A DNA stretch of 10,404 nucleotides, from NCBI GenBank assembly GCA_002453475.1, contig DKGY01000020.1, positions 1 through 10,404 on the forward strand, given 5' to 3'. The notes below the pieces were generated by a model, which searched no databases, was not told the DNA's origin, and saw only the letters and a list, made by a program, of their open reading frames with translations. The translations under genes and the position numbers were made by a program. The number at the start of each line of letters is the position of its first letter. Position 1 is the first letter of the stretch. Below are positions 6,173 through 10,404 of the stretch, piece after piece. Source of the stretch: Clostridium sp. UBA6758 (GTDB lineage Bacteria; Bacillota; Clostridia; Clostridiales; Clostridiaceae).

Positions 6173-7408
6173 ATGGTGAAAAGAAAAGAAAGATTAAGCG
6201 AAGGAAAAAAGAATATCATAGCAGATTTAATTAGGGAATATGACATTCACTCTGCAGAAGATATTCAAGATGCATTAAAAGATTTACTTGGAGGCACAAT
6301 TGAAAGTATGCTAGCAGCTGAGTTGGACAACCATTTAGGCTATGATGAATATGAGCGTAGCGATAGCTCCGATGCGCGCAATGGTAAGAAACAAAAACAA
6401 ATACGTATTAAGTATGGCGAAATGACAATTGATGTTCCCCAGGACCGCAACAGCTCTTTTGAACCGAAGGTTATTAGGAAGAGGCAAAAGGATATTTCCA
6501 ACATTGAAGATAAAATAATTTCAATGTATGCCAAAGGTCTTACGACCCGTCAAATTTCAGATCAAGTTGAAGATATATATGGTTTTGAAGTTAGTGAAGG
6601 AATGGTTTCTGATATTACCGATAGGTTGCTACCGGAGATTGAAGATTGGCAACAACGCCCACTTTCACAAGTTTATCCAATAGTTTATATTGATGCTGTA
6701 CACTTCTCTGTAAGTGATAATCATGTTATTAAAAAGTTGGCTGCTTATGTTATTCTTGGGATAAATGAAGATGGCAGAAAAGAAGTTATTAGTATTCAAA
6801 TAGGTCAAAATGAAAGTAGCAAGTATTGGCTTAGTGTACTAAATGAGTTGAAAAATAGAGGGGTACGAGATATCCTGATTCTTTGCGCTGATGGGCTTTC
6901 TGGAATTAAAGAGTCTATCAATGTAGCTTTTCCTAACACCGAATATCAACGATGTATAGTGCATCAGGTCCGTAATACTTTGAAGTATGTTGCAGATAAA
7001 GATAAAAAGGATTTTGCTGCAGATCTAAAAACTATATACCATGCACCAGCTGAAGAACAAGGACATGCCCATATGCTTGAAGTTACTGAAAAATGGCAAG
7101 AGCACTATCCTAATGCAATGAAAAGCTGGTCTGCTAATTGGGATGTTATAAGCCCTATATTTAAGTTTTCTGCTGATGTACGTAAGGTTATCTACACAAC
7201 TAATGCTATTGAAAGTCTTAACAGTACTTATCGTAGATTGAATCGTCAGCGAAGTGTATTTCCAAGTGACATCTCGTTGCTGAAAGCATTGTACTTAGCA
7301 ACTTTTGAAGCCACAAAAAATGGAGTTTACCACTTAGAAACTGGGGTAAAGTTTATGGAGAACTGTCCACAATGTATGAAGGAAGACTTCCTTAAAGCCT
7401 GCGGCTAA
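6173..7408 (+). CDS. IS256-family (Mutator-type) transposase
   Basis: The 411-residue DDE transposase moves the surrounding element. The catalytic triad is visible: D174 in YIDAVHF, D240 in LCADGLSG, and E347 in TTNAIESLN. The conserved CIVHQVRN (C261 to N268) of the family's C/H motif is also present. The N-terminal part has the usual ALKDLLGGTIESMLAAELD region and a basic RNGKKQKQIR patch, and the ISDQVEDIYG helix-turn-helix-like region lies near 128-137. Length is normal and there is no frameshift, so the enzyme is probably active. The ATG at 6173 has no clear ribosome binding site, so translation is expected to be weak; the GTG at 6176 is an alternative start. Codons such as CGT and GCG in the N-terminal part are more frequent than in the neighbours, as expected for imported DNA. 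Confidence 0.96.
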   Translation: MVKRKERLSEGKKNIIADLIREYDIHSAEDIQDALKDLLGGTIESMLAAELDNHLGYDEYERSDSSDARNGKKQKQIRIKYGEMTIDVPQDRNSSFEPKVIRKRQKDISNIEDKIISMYAKGLTTRQISDQVEDIYGFEVSEGMVSDITDRLLPEIEDWQQRPLSQVYPIVYIDAVHFSVSDNHVIKKLAAYVILGINEDGRKEVISIQIGQNESSKYWLSVLNELKNRGVRDILILCADGLSGIKESINVAFPNTEYQRCIVHQVRNTLKYVADKDKKDFAADLKTIYHAPAEEQGHAHMLEVTEKWQEHYPNAMKSWSANWDVISPIFKFSADVRKVIYTTNAIESLNSTYRRLNRQRSVFPSDISLLKALYLATFEATKNGVYHLETGVKFMENCPQCMKEDFLKACG

Positions 7409-7421
7409 GATATAAAAAAGT

Positions 7422-7440
7422 ACACCCGGGTTAAGGGTGT
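7422..7440. terminator. Hairpin after the transposase gene
   Basis: ACACCC (7422-7427) pairs with GGGTGT (7435-7440), 14 bp after the transposase stop. A TTCT follows on the plus strand, and the minus strand has a run of six T after the stem. It could therefore stop transcription entering the element from the right better than it ends the transposase message. Confidence 0.5.
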
Positions 7441-7477
7441 TCTTGACATGTAATTTATTTACTATTATATTAAAATT

Positions 7478-7512
7478 AAGGCATGGTAGCTATATTATGC
7501 CCTCCATGCCTT
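7478..7512. terminator. Second hairpin in the right end of the insertion sequence
   Basis: AAGGCATGG (7478-7486) pairs with CCATGCCTT (7504-7512) around a 17-base loop. The stem is relatively GC-rich for this window, and TT then AAAA follows. It lies between the transposase and the right terminal repeat and may help insulate the element. Confidence 0.5.
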
Positions 7513-7584
7513 TAAAATAATTATCATAGAAAGCTATTTACAGAAATAATTTCACACTCTCTTAGTAGTTGATGTAGTTATTTT

Positions 7585-7613
7585 CTTACGATAGTTTTTT
7601 GACTATTTGTAAG
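7585..7613. repeat. Hairpin at the left side of the structured segment
   Basis: CTTAC (7585-7589) pairs with GTAAG (7609-7613) and, after a small internal loop, ATAGT (7591-7595) with ACTAT (7602-7606), with a TTTTTG loop. It lies 25 bp right of the IS256 terminal repeat and just before the long-range stem of the putative RNA. Confidence 0.4.
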
Positions 7614-7831
7614 GGAATAACTGCGTCTTGCTTCAGTTTCCTCGATTCCGGTTTAGTTTATTCCTTCGGTGTTTAAAATCAAGGGCTTTGCAGAGAAAAG
7701 TTTAGAACGTAATTCCCTTGAGATTATAGACCAACTGGAGCAACTTGTGGTTCTCCGAGCCTGTCGAGGAAGTTCCTAGTTGTGGAAGGCGGTAGCACAA
7801 ACGAAGTGCGTAGTAGTTTAATTCGTAAAAA
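7611..7831 (+). ncRNA. Putative right-end (omega-type) RNA of an IS200/IS605-like transposon, protein genes absent
   Basis: This segment is much richer in G and C than its surroundings, has no convincing reading frame, and folds. AAGGGAAT (7611-7618) pairs with ATTCCCTT (7712-7719) to enclose about 90 bases. Further on, GGAG/CTCC, AGGAA/TTCCT inside GCCT/AGGC, and GCAC/GTGC around an AAACGAA loop follow in order. The end, ...GAAGTGCGTAGTAGTTT, resembles the 3' end of guide-RNA scaffolds next to tnpB genes and of clostridial IStrons, as I recall them. No tnpA or tnpB precedes it, because the IS256 element ends only 51 bp upstream. It would be a decayed or non-autonomous end. The structure is visible; the family is inference. 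Confidence 0.4.
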
Positions 7832-7882
7832 GATATATATAATCATCTCAATAAGAGCAATATTCGATTTTAATAAATGAAA

Positions 7883-7914
7883 TTGATTGCACTTTATATA
7901 ATGCTGCAAATCAA
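7883..7914. repeat. Imperfect hairpin between structured segment and long palindrome
   Basis: TTGATTGCA (7883-7891) pairs with TGCAAATCAA (7905-7914) with one bulged base and a 13-base loop. Nothing else is recognisable in 7832-7919. Confidence 0.4.
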
Positions 7915-7919
7915 TATAG

Positions 7920-7970
7920 ATAGAAGAAAAACTACTCATTATAATAACTAATGAGTAGTTTTTCTTCTAT
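7920..7970. repeat. Perfect 22-bp inverted repeat, likely bidirectional terminator or transposon end
   Basis: The left arm (7920-7941) and right arm (7949-7970) are exact reverse complements over 22 bases, with the loop TAATAAC. The stem contains GAAGAAAAACTACTCAT and its complement. The right arm has a run of T (TAGTTTTTCTTC), so either strand could terminate here. It is not directly downstream of a recognised gene: the transposase lies 510 bp to the left, and the gene at 8091-8390 points towards it from 120 bp to the right. It may therefore end transcripts of that gene or of the putative RNA. Confidence 0.7.
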
Positions 7971-8090
7971 GCTTTTTCCCGCAAAAACCCCTACGGGCTT
8001 CCATCTTAGCCTTAATAAGGTTTAATTCTTTTTCTAATCTTTCTGTTCTTTACTTCTTTTTTATTTTTATGATTTATATTCTAAAATAAA

Positions 8091-8390
8091 TTAATGAGGA
8101 TCAGGCACTGTTCCATTTTCCTGTACAAACCATAATCCTAATTTTGATTTGTATAGAGAAATTGGTCCAATATTTTGATCTTCATATGAGAAATGAATTG
8201 ATACATCATTAGAGTTAGGCGAATAGTTTTGCTCGGTCACAGTTCCCTTTATTGCACAATTAAAATGTGCCTTAAAAAAAACATAAGCCCTTGCATCTCT
8301 TACTTCATCCATTTTTATGAATATAAATGTTGGCAAAAACAAAAATATAATAACAAACAAACAAACAAATTTTACTTTTGTCTTTTTCAT
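8091..8390 (-). CDS. Small exported or membrane-anchored protein, unknown family
   Basis: The 99-residue product has a basic N-terminus (MKKTKVK) and a hydrophobic segment to about residue 24 (FVCLFVIIFLFLPTFIFI). An extracytoplasmic domain of about 70 residues follows, ending GLWFVQENGTVPDPH. No lipobox is present. I chose the ATG at 8390 because AAAGGA lies at proper spacing; a longer frame begins 39 bases upstream, but that start would fall inside the promoter palindrome. Opposite, on the plus strand, lies the secreted cysteine protease, with starts 130 bp apart and predicted promoters in the shared region. The arrangement suggests a functional link such as a cofactor, inhibitor or immunity-like partner, but that is a guess. 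Confidence 0.75.
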   Translation of the reverse strand: MKKTKVKFVCLFVIIFLFLPTFIFIKMDEVRDARAYVFFKAHFNCAIKGTVTEQNYSPNSNDVSIHFSYEDQNIGPISLYKSKLGLWFVQENGTVPDPH

Positions 8391-8405
8391 AATCAAAATC
8401 CTTTC

Positions 8406-8452
8406 ATATTTACACATACTATAATACATATATTTATAGTATGTGTAAATAT
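8406..8452. repeat. Perfect 19-bp palindrome, candidate operator for the small exported protein
   Basis: ATATTTACACATACTATAA (8406-8424) is the exact reverse complement of 8434-8452, with a 9-base loop. It covers the predicted minus-strand promoter completely. It lies between two divergent starts and lacks a long T-tract outside the arms, so an operator is more likely than a terminator. Confidence 0.65.
8421..8449 (-). promoter_or_regulatory. Predicted promoter of the small exported protein gene
   Basis: Minus strand: -35 TTTACA (8449-8444), a 17-base spacer, -10 TATTAT (8426-8421). Transcription would start near 8414, about 24 bp ahead of the ATG at 8390 with AAAGGA in between. Both boxes lie within the 19-bp palindrome. 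Confidence 0.6.
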
Positions 8453-8461
8453 ATTATTTTA

Positions 8462-8490
8462 TTTACAATTCAGTTATTTAATAGTAAAAT
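8462..8490 (+). promoter_or_regulatory. Predicted promoter of the C39-like protease gene
   Basis: -35 TTTACA (8462-8467), a 17-base spacer and -10 TAAAAT (8485-8490) lie ahead of the ribosome binding site AGGGGG (8507-8512) and the GTG at 8521. The start of transcription would be near 8497. Confidence 0.6.
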
Positions 8491-8506
8491 AACTGAAGAT
8501 TGTAAA
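8462..8506. repeat. Imperfect palindrome over the protease promoter
   Basis: TTTACAAT then TCAGTTATTT (8462-8479) pairs with AAATAACTGA, a two-base bulge, and ATTGTAAA (8487-8506). It begins with TTTACA and ends with TGTAAA, as does the core of the neighbouring palindrome at 8406-8452. The two may be sites for one regulator. Confidence 0.55.
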
Positions 8507-8520
8507 AGGGGGAATACATA

Positions 8521-9387
8521 GTGAAGAAAAAAATAATATCATTTTTATTGGTACTTTTAGTGCTTTTGTCGAATTCTCTAATTGTTTTCGGAGACGAAGT
8601 AACAACACCTCCAACAGCGGAGGATGTCATCTCTACAGATAATTTAATTATACCTATTGAAGGTGAAAATTCCGGAAATGGAATAGTGAATATGGACGAT
8701 GTAAATAATGATTTTGAAAAAACGAACGAAAAGCTTGCAGAAGCTCATGAGTATGTCCAAGATAAGTTTGATAATCTCGGAATTAGTAATAATATAACGT
8801 CTAGGGCAATTGGCGCAGGTAACTCAAAAATATTGAGATATGATAGTTCAATGACTCCAGAGCTTCAAAAATATGGCTGGTGGTGTGGACCAGCATCAGC
8901 TCTAAATGCTATAGACTGCCATTCTTATCATACTACAGGGAAGAATACCCGATTTAATCAAGGTATGATGGCAGAAGCCCTTGCAACTACTACAAACACA
9001 GCTTTAAGTGTAAGGTGGACAGCGACATTAAATGGTTACATGCCAGGAAATAGATATAGTTTAGCAATGGGGAGCAATTATGGATCTGGATGGGCAAGAA
9101 AGTTAATGGAAGGTATAGTATGTGATATCGACAACAATTTTCCAGTAATTGTAGATGTGAAACAAAATCCATCCCTTGGTTTTTTAACATCAAGTTATAG
9201 AAATAGATATAATTCAAATGGAAATAAGAGTATTTATCACTATATTACAATTATCGGATATATGTTTAAATCCGATGGTTCTTGCGATATAAGATACCTG
9301 GATTCATGTTCTTATAATTATGGTGCAAACACTGTTTCTTTAAATGACTTAGCTAATATGAGTAAGGAACTAGGTATGGTATTTTAA
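8521..9387 (+). CDS. Secreted C39-like papain-fold cysteine peptidase
   Basis: The 288-residue product begins with a signal peptide (KKK, hydrophobic core, probable cleavage after VFG at about residue 24). A linker or propeptide rich in acidic residues follows, with a helical, coiled-coil-like stretch at about 63-85. The C-terminal half is a C39-like domain: Q116, then GWWCGPASALNAI with nucleophile C122, YHYITIIGY with H240, and RYLDSCSYNYG with D261. This is the Gln/Cys/His/Asp arrangement of papain-like enzymes. C39 members cleave after Gly-Gly leaders in bacteriocin exporters, but stand-alone secreted C39-like proteins of clostridia have unknown substrates. The GTG start at 8521 has AGGGGG eight bases upstream. 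A strong terminator follows immediately. It is divergent from the small exported protein at 8091-8390. Confidence 0.88.
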   Translation: MKKKIISFLLVLLVLLSNSLIVFGDEVTTPPTAEDVISTDNLIIPIEGENSGNGIVNMDDVNNDFEKTNEKLAEAHEYVQDKFDNLGISNNITSRAIGAGNSKILRYDSSMTPELQKYGWWCGPASALNAIDCHSYHTTGKNTRFNQGMMAEALATTTNTALSVRWTATLNGYMPGNRYSLAMGSNYGSGWARKLMEGIVCDIDNNFPVIVDVKQNPSLGFLTSSYRNRYNSNGNKSIYHYITIIGYMFKSDGSCDIRYLDSCSYNYGANTVSLNDLANMSKELGMVF

Positions 9388-9390
9388 AAA

Positions 9391-9431
9391 AATTATGGCG
9401 TTACTTATATAAGTAACGTCATAATTTTTTT
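9391..9431. terminator. Strong terminator after the protease gene
   Basis: AATTATGGCGTTACTTA pairs with TAAGTAACGTCATAATT with a single G-T pair, followed by a run of T to 9431. Preceding A residues also make it usable from the minus strand, where the small ORF at 9440-9604 ends 9 bp away. Confidence 0.9.
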
Positions 9432-9439
9432 AAATATTT

Positions 9440-9604
9440 TTATGATATTCTCATGTTTTCTGGAACTGTAATACTTGATTTCACAAGATATTCAATTACC
9501 AAAAGCCACTTTTTATGTTTGCTTTGCCCTATAGCTAATTTATCATCAGGAGCAGATTGTGCTTGCTTCACCAAGGAATGTATTTTTTTTCTGTTTCGAG
9601 CCAT
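9440..9604 (-). CDS. Small basic ORF of 54 codons, possibly a truncated gene
   Basis: The frame reads MARNRKKIHSLVKQAQSAPD, then DKLAIGQSKHKKWLLVIEYL, then VKSSITVPENMRIS. It starts with ATG at 9604 and has a stop just upstream (TGA), so it cannot be extended. The ribosome binding site is weak. The sequence is strongly basic with a soluble character, and has protein-like composition (GQSKHKKW), like the start of a DNA-binding or recombinase protein cut short. I do not recognise a family. It converges on the shared terminator at 9391-9431. It may be a genuine small protein, a relic, or chance. Confidence 0.4.
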   Translation of the reverse strand: MARNRKKIHSLVKQAQSAPDDKLAIGQSKHKKWLLVIEYLVKSSITVPENMRIS

Positions 9605-9646
9605 GACAATAGCTCATTTCATTTATTAATTTTTGAAATATTAAAG

Positions 9647-9676
9647 TTCAACATAACAGGCAATAGTTATGTTGAA
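9647..9676. terminator. Hairpin, 11-bp perfect stem, upstream of the small ORF
   Basis: TTCAACATAAC (9647-9657) pairs exactly with GTTATGTTGAA (9666-9676) around AGGCAATA. On the minus strand ACTTTAATATTT follows, a weak T-tract. A terminator or operator ahead of the ORF at 9440-9604 is possible. Confidence 0.45.
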
Positions 9677-9814
9677 TCATTATTCTTATCAACCTTAAAA
9701 AGAATTTAAGGAGTACGTTCACAAAGGTTACTAATTCTAAAAATTTCAGCCTAGTCATTCAAACTAGATTAATAAAAACCTAATGGCAATAGAAAATAAA
9801 AATAAAATATACTT

Positions 9815-9879
9815 CAATCCGTTTACTTATACATTTTTTTTGACTTTTGGTTAAAAAAATTGTATAAGTAAATGGATTG
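9815..9879. repeat. 27-bp near-perfect inverted repeat
   Basis: Arms 9815-9841 and 9853-9879 pair over 27 positions with one G-T pair and one mismatch, loop GACTTTTGGTT. The arms contain TTTACTTATACA and TGTATAAGTAAA and end in a T or A run at the loop. The T run is inside the stem next to the loop rather than after it, so this is not a normal terminator. Confidence 0.75.
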
Positions 9880-10122
9880 TTGAGGATGTAATTACAATAG
9901 GACTTCGCCCTTTGCTCTGCATTCACCTTTTTGATTGCTAGAATAAAGTTACCACTTTAACCGCCTTTGGATTTTTATCTCAAAATTAATAGAGATTATT
10001 TCAGTTGTTTATGAAATAGGGTTCCTCTCAAGCTAAAATAACTGAGCCAATGCGAATGGAATCGCAAAGGCTAAAAAAGAATTTATTTGATTTTATAACA
10101 TATATCACTTGTGGTATTTAGG

Positions 10123-10151
10123 TATACCAAGCATATACCAAACATATACCA
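10123..10151 (+). repeat. Three direct repeats of 11-bp period (iteron-like)
   Basis: TATACCA begins at 10123, 10134 and 10145, each 11 bp apart, with the unit TATACCAAGCA or TATACCAAACA in the first two and a divergent third. Spacing of one helical turn places the copies on one face of DNA, as in iterons or regulator arrays. TTGACA follows at 10164-10169. Confidence 0.65.
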
Positions 10152-10186
10152 TAAACAGTTTTTTTGACACTAAATTATAATTGCGA

Positions 10187-10245
10187 GAAACTCAACAGGC
10201 ACAGCCTGTTTGTCACCCTATTTTTAGAGGATGGCACTGAGTTTC
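10187..10245 (+). other. Potential three-way-junction secondary structure
   Basis: GAAACTCA (10187-10194) pairs with TGAGTTTC (10238-10245) to close two side helices. The first is ACAGGC/GCCTGT with the triloop ACA (10195-10209). The second is GTCACCCTA with TAGAGGATGGC around TTTT, with bulged A residues. A second hairpin, GCCCTT/AAGGGC (10251-10272), follows. It could be part of an origin or a structured RNA leader of the gene at 10372. Confidence 0.55.
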
Positions 10246-10250
10246 CTTAT

Positions 10251-10275
10251 GCCCTTTCCTAAAAATAAGGGCTTT
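10251..10275 (+). terminator. Small hairpin followed by TTT
   Basis: GCCCTT (10251-10256) pairs with AAGGGC (10267-10272), followed by only three T. It is a weak terminator candidate at the end of the structured stretch. Confidence 0.35.
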
Positions 10276-10371
10276 AAAGAAAAAGTAGAAAGAATGGGTT
10301 AAATACATGGATATTAAAATAATAATTCAAAATGATTGTGACCTACGATTAGATTGTGAAAGGAGATAAAA

Positions 10372-10404
10372 ATGAGTTATTTAGTAGCAAGTATTGGCTT
10401 AGTG
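10372..10404 (+). CDS. Start of a gene cut by the right edge, possibly a mobilisation protein
   Basis: ATG at 10372 with AAAGGAG six bases upstream opens MSYLVASIGLV. Only eleven codons are visible. A beginning of the MSY-type is common in Mob/Pre relaxases of small plasmids, and the repeat-rich DNA upstream would suit an origin, but eleven residues cannot prove this. The last 22 bases of the window also occur inside the transposase gene in another frame, so the visible sequence could be affected by an assembly end. Confidence 0.45.
   Translation, partial: MSYLVASIGLV

Larger units (their letters stand above)
6091..7559 (+). mobile_element. IS256-family insertion sequence, apparently complete
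   Basis: The left terminal repeat (6091-6114) and the reverse complement of the right one (7536-7559) match at 18 of 24 positions, sharing TGTGAAA and TCTGTAAAT. Both continue inward with the motif AGCTTTCTATGATAA. The element is about 1.47 kb with a single full-length transposase, as expected for the family. The true outer base could be one or two positions further out. I see no 8- or 9-bp target duplication in the flanks (left ...aaccctag, right tcttagta...). This suggests later rearrangement, a deletion next to the element, or that I have misplaced an end. Confidence 0.85.
9605..10371. other. Gene-poor segment rich in inverted and direct repeats
   Basis: About 770 bp without a convincing gene on either strand. 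Besides the elements listed separately it contains CCTTAAA/TTTAAGG near 9690-9710, AAAGT/ACTTT near 9947-9960, TATTTCA (9997-10003)/TGAAATA (10012-10018), and AGCC plus TGCGA (10045-10055) with TCGCA plus GGCT (10062-10072). Such density of hairpins beside iteron-like repeats, and directly upstream of a gene start at 10372, is typical of plasmid replication or transfer origins or of a structured RNA locus. Which of these it is cannot be told here. Confidence 0.5.

Noticed and set aside
6340..6534. Minus-strand frame inside the transposase
   Set aside because: Shadow of the transposase coding sequence.
7611..7740. Group I intron core
   Set aside because: GAGATTATAGACC near 7720 only loosely resembles the conserved S element, and no matching R element or 5' intron half is present next to it.
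7724..7939. Minus-strand frame of 71 codons across the structured RNA-like segment
   Set aside because: Its end lies in GC-richer folded sequence, its start has no good ribosome binding site, and it also crosses the 22-bp palindrome arm. All frames are partly open here, as expected for a structured RNA.
8229..8492. Plus-strand frame of 87 codons opposite the small exported protein
   Set aside because: It runs through the predicted promoters and palindrome, and its Phe/Tyr/Cys-rich composition looks like a reverse-strand shadow.
8990..9217. Minus-strand frame inside the C39-like protease
   Set aside because: Shadow of a gene with clear catalytic motifs.
10231..10302. Plus-strand ORF of 23 codons beginning MALSFLMPFP
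   Set aside because: Its start codon lies inside the three-way-junction helix, with AGAGG too close to act as a ribosome binding site. It is too short to support without homologues.
1..10404. CRISPR array, tRNA or rRNA genes
   Set aside because: No regularly spaced 25-40 bp repeats and no tRNA or rRNA signature sequences seen on either strand.

Overview
The window is AT-rich DNA of a low-GC Gram-positive bacterium, most likely a Clostridium or close relative. Support for this: strong AGGAGG-type ribosome binding sites, frequent TTG and GTG starts, T-tailed hairpin terminators, a VanZ-like membrane protein, a DUF4230 protein, an Slt-type transglycosylase and an IS256-family insertion sequence. 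The assignment is inference; there is no rRNA or tRNA here.

Left part (1-2469, minus strand). Transcription runs from an uncharacterised HExxH metallopeptidase-like gene (2469-1414) to a small lipoprotein (1267-842) and a membrane-anchored protein (748-224). It then enters a second, decayed copy of the last two: a remnant of the lipoprotein 3' end (213-139) and the start of a second membrane-protein gene (104 to beyond the left edge). This is a tandem duplication of a lipoprotein/membrane-protein module.

Centre (2766-5971, plus strand). Four apparently independent genes: a DUF4230 membrane-anchored protein, a lytic transglycosylase, a VanZ-family membrane protein and a PPP-type metallophosphatase. 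Two clear terminators and a decayed coding remnant lie between them. The theme is the cell envelope, but no operon is evident.

Mobile part (about 6089-8000). A complete IS256-family element (about 6091-7559) has recognisable terminal repeats, a hairpin that ends exactly at its start codon, and no obvious target duplication. It abuts a relatively GC-rich, non-coding, structured segment (about 7585-7831) that looks like the right-end RNA of an IS200/IS605-type transposon without its protein genes. Two further hairpins follow, one with a perfect 22-bp stem.

Right part (8091-10404). A small exported protein (minus) and a secreted C39-like cysteine protease (plus) diverge from a short region in which two palindromes coincide with the two predicted promoters. 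Beyond the protease terminator and a 54-codon minus-strand ORF, about 770 bp hold no convincing gene but contain many inverted repeats: a 27-bp near-perfect stem, a three-copy 11-bp direct repeat and a potential three-way junction. A well-placed start codon at 10372 opens a gene cut off by the window. That stretch looks like a replication/transfer origin or a structured RNA locus. Both window edges lie in sequence that also occurs inside the window, which may reflect contig ends at repeats.
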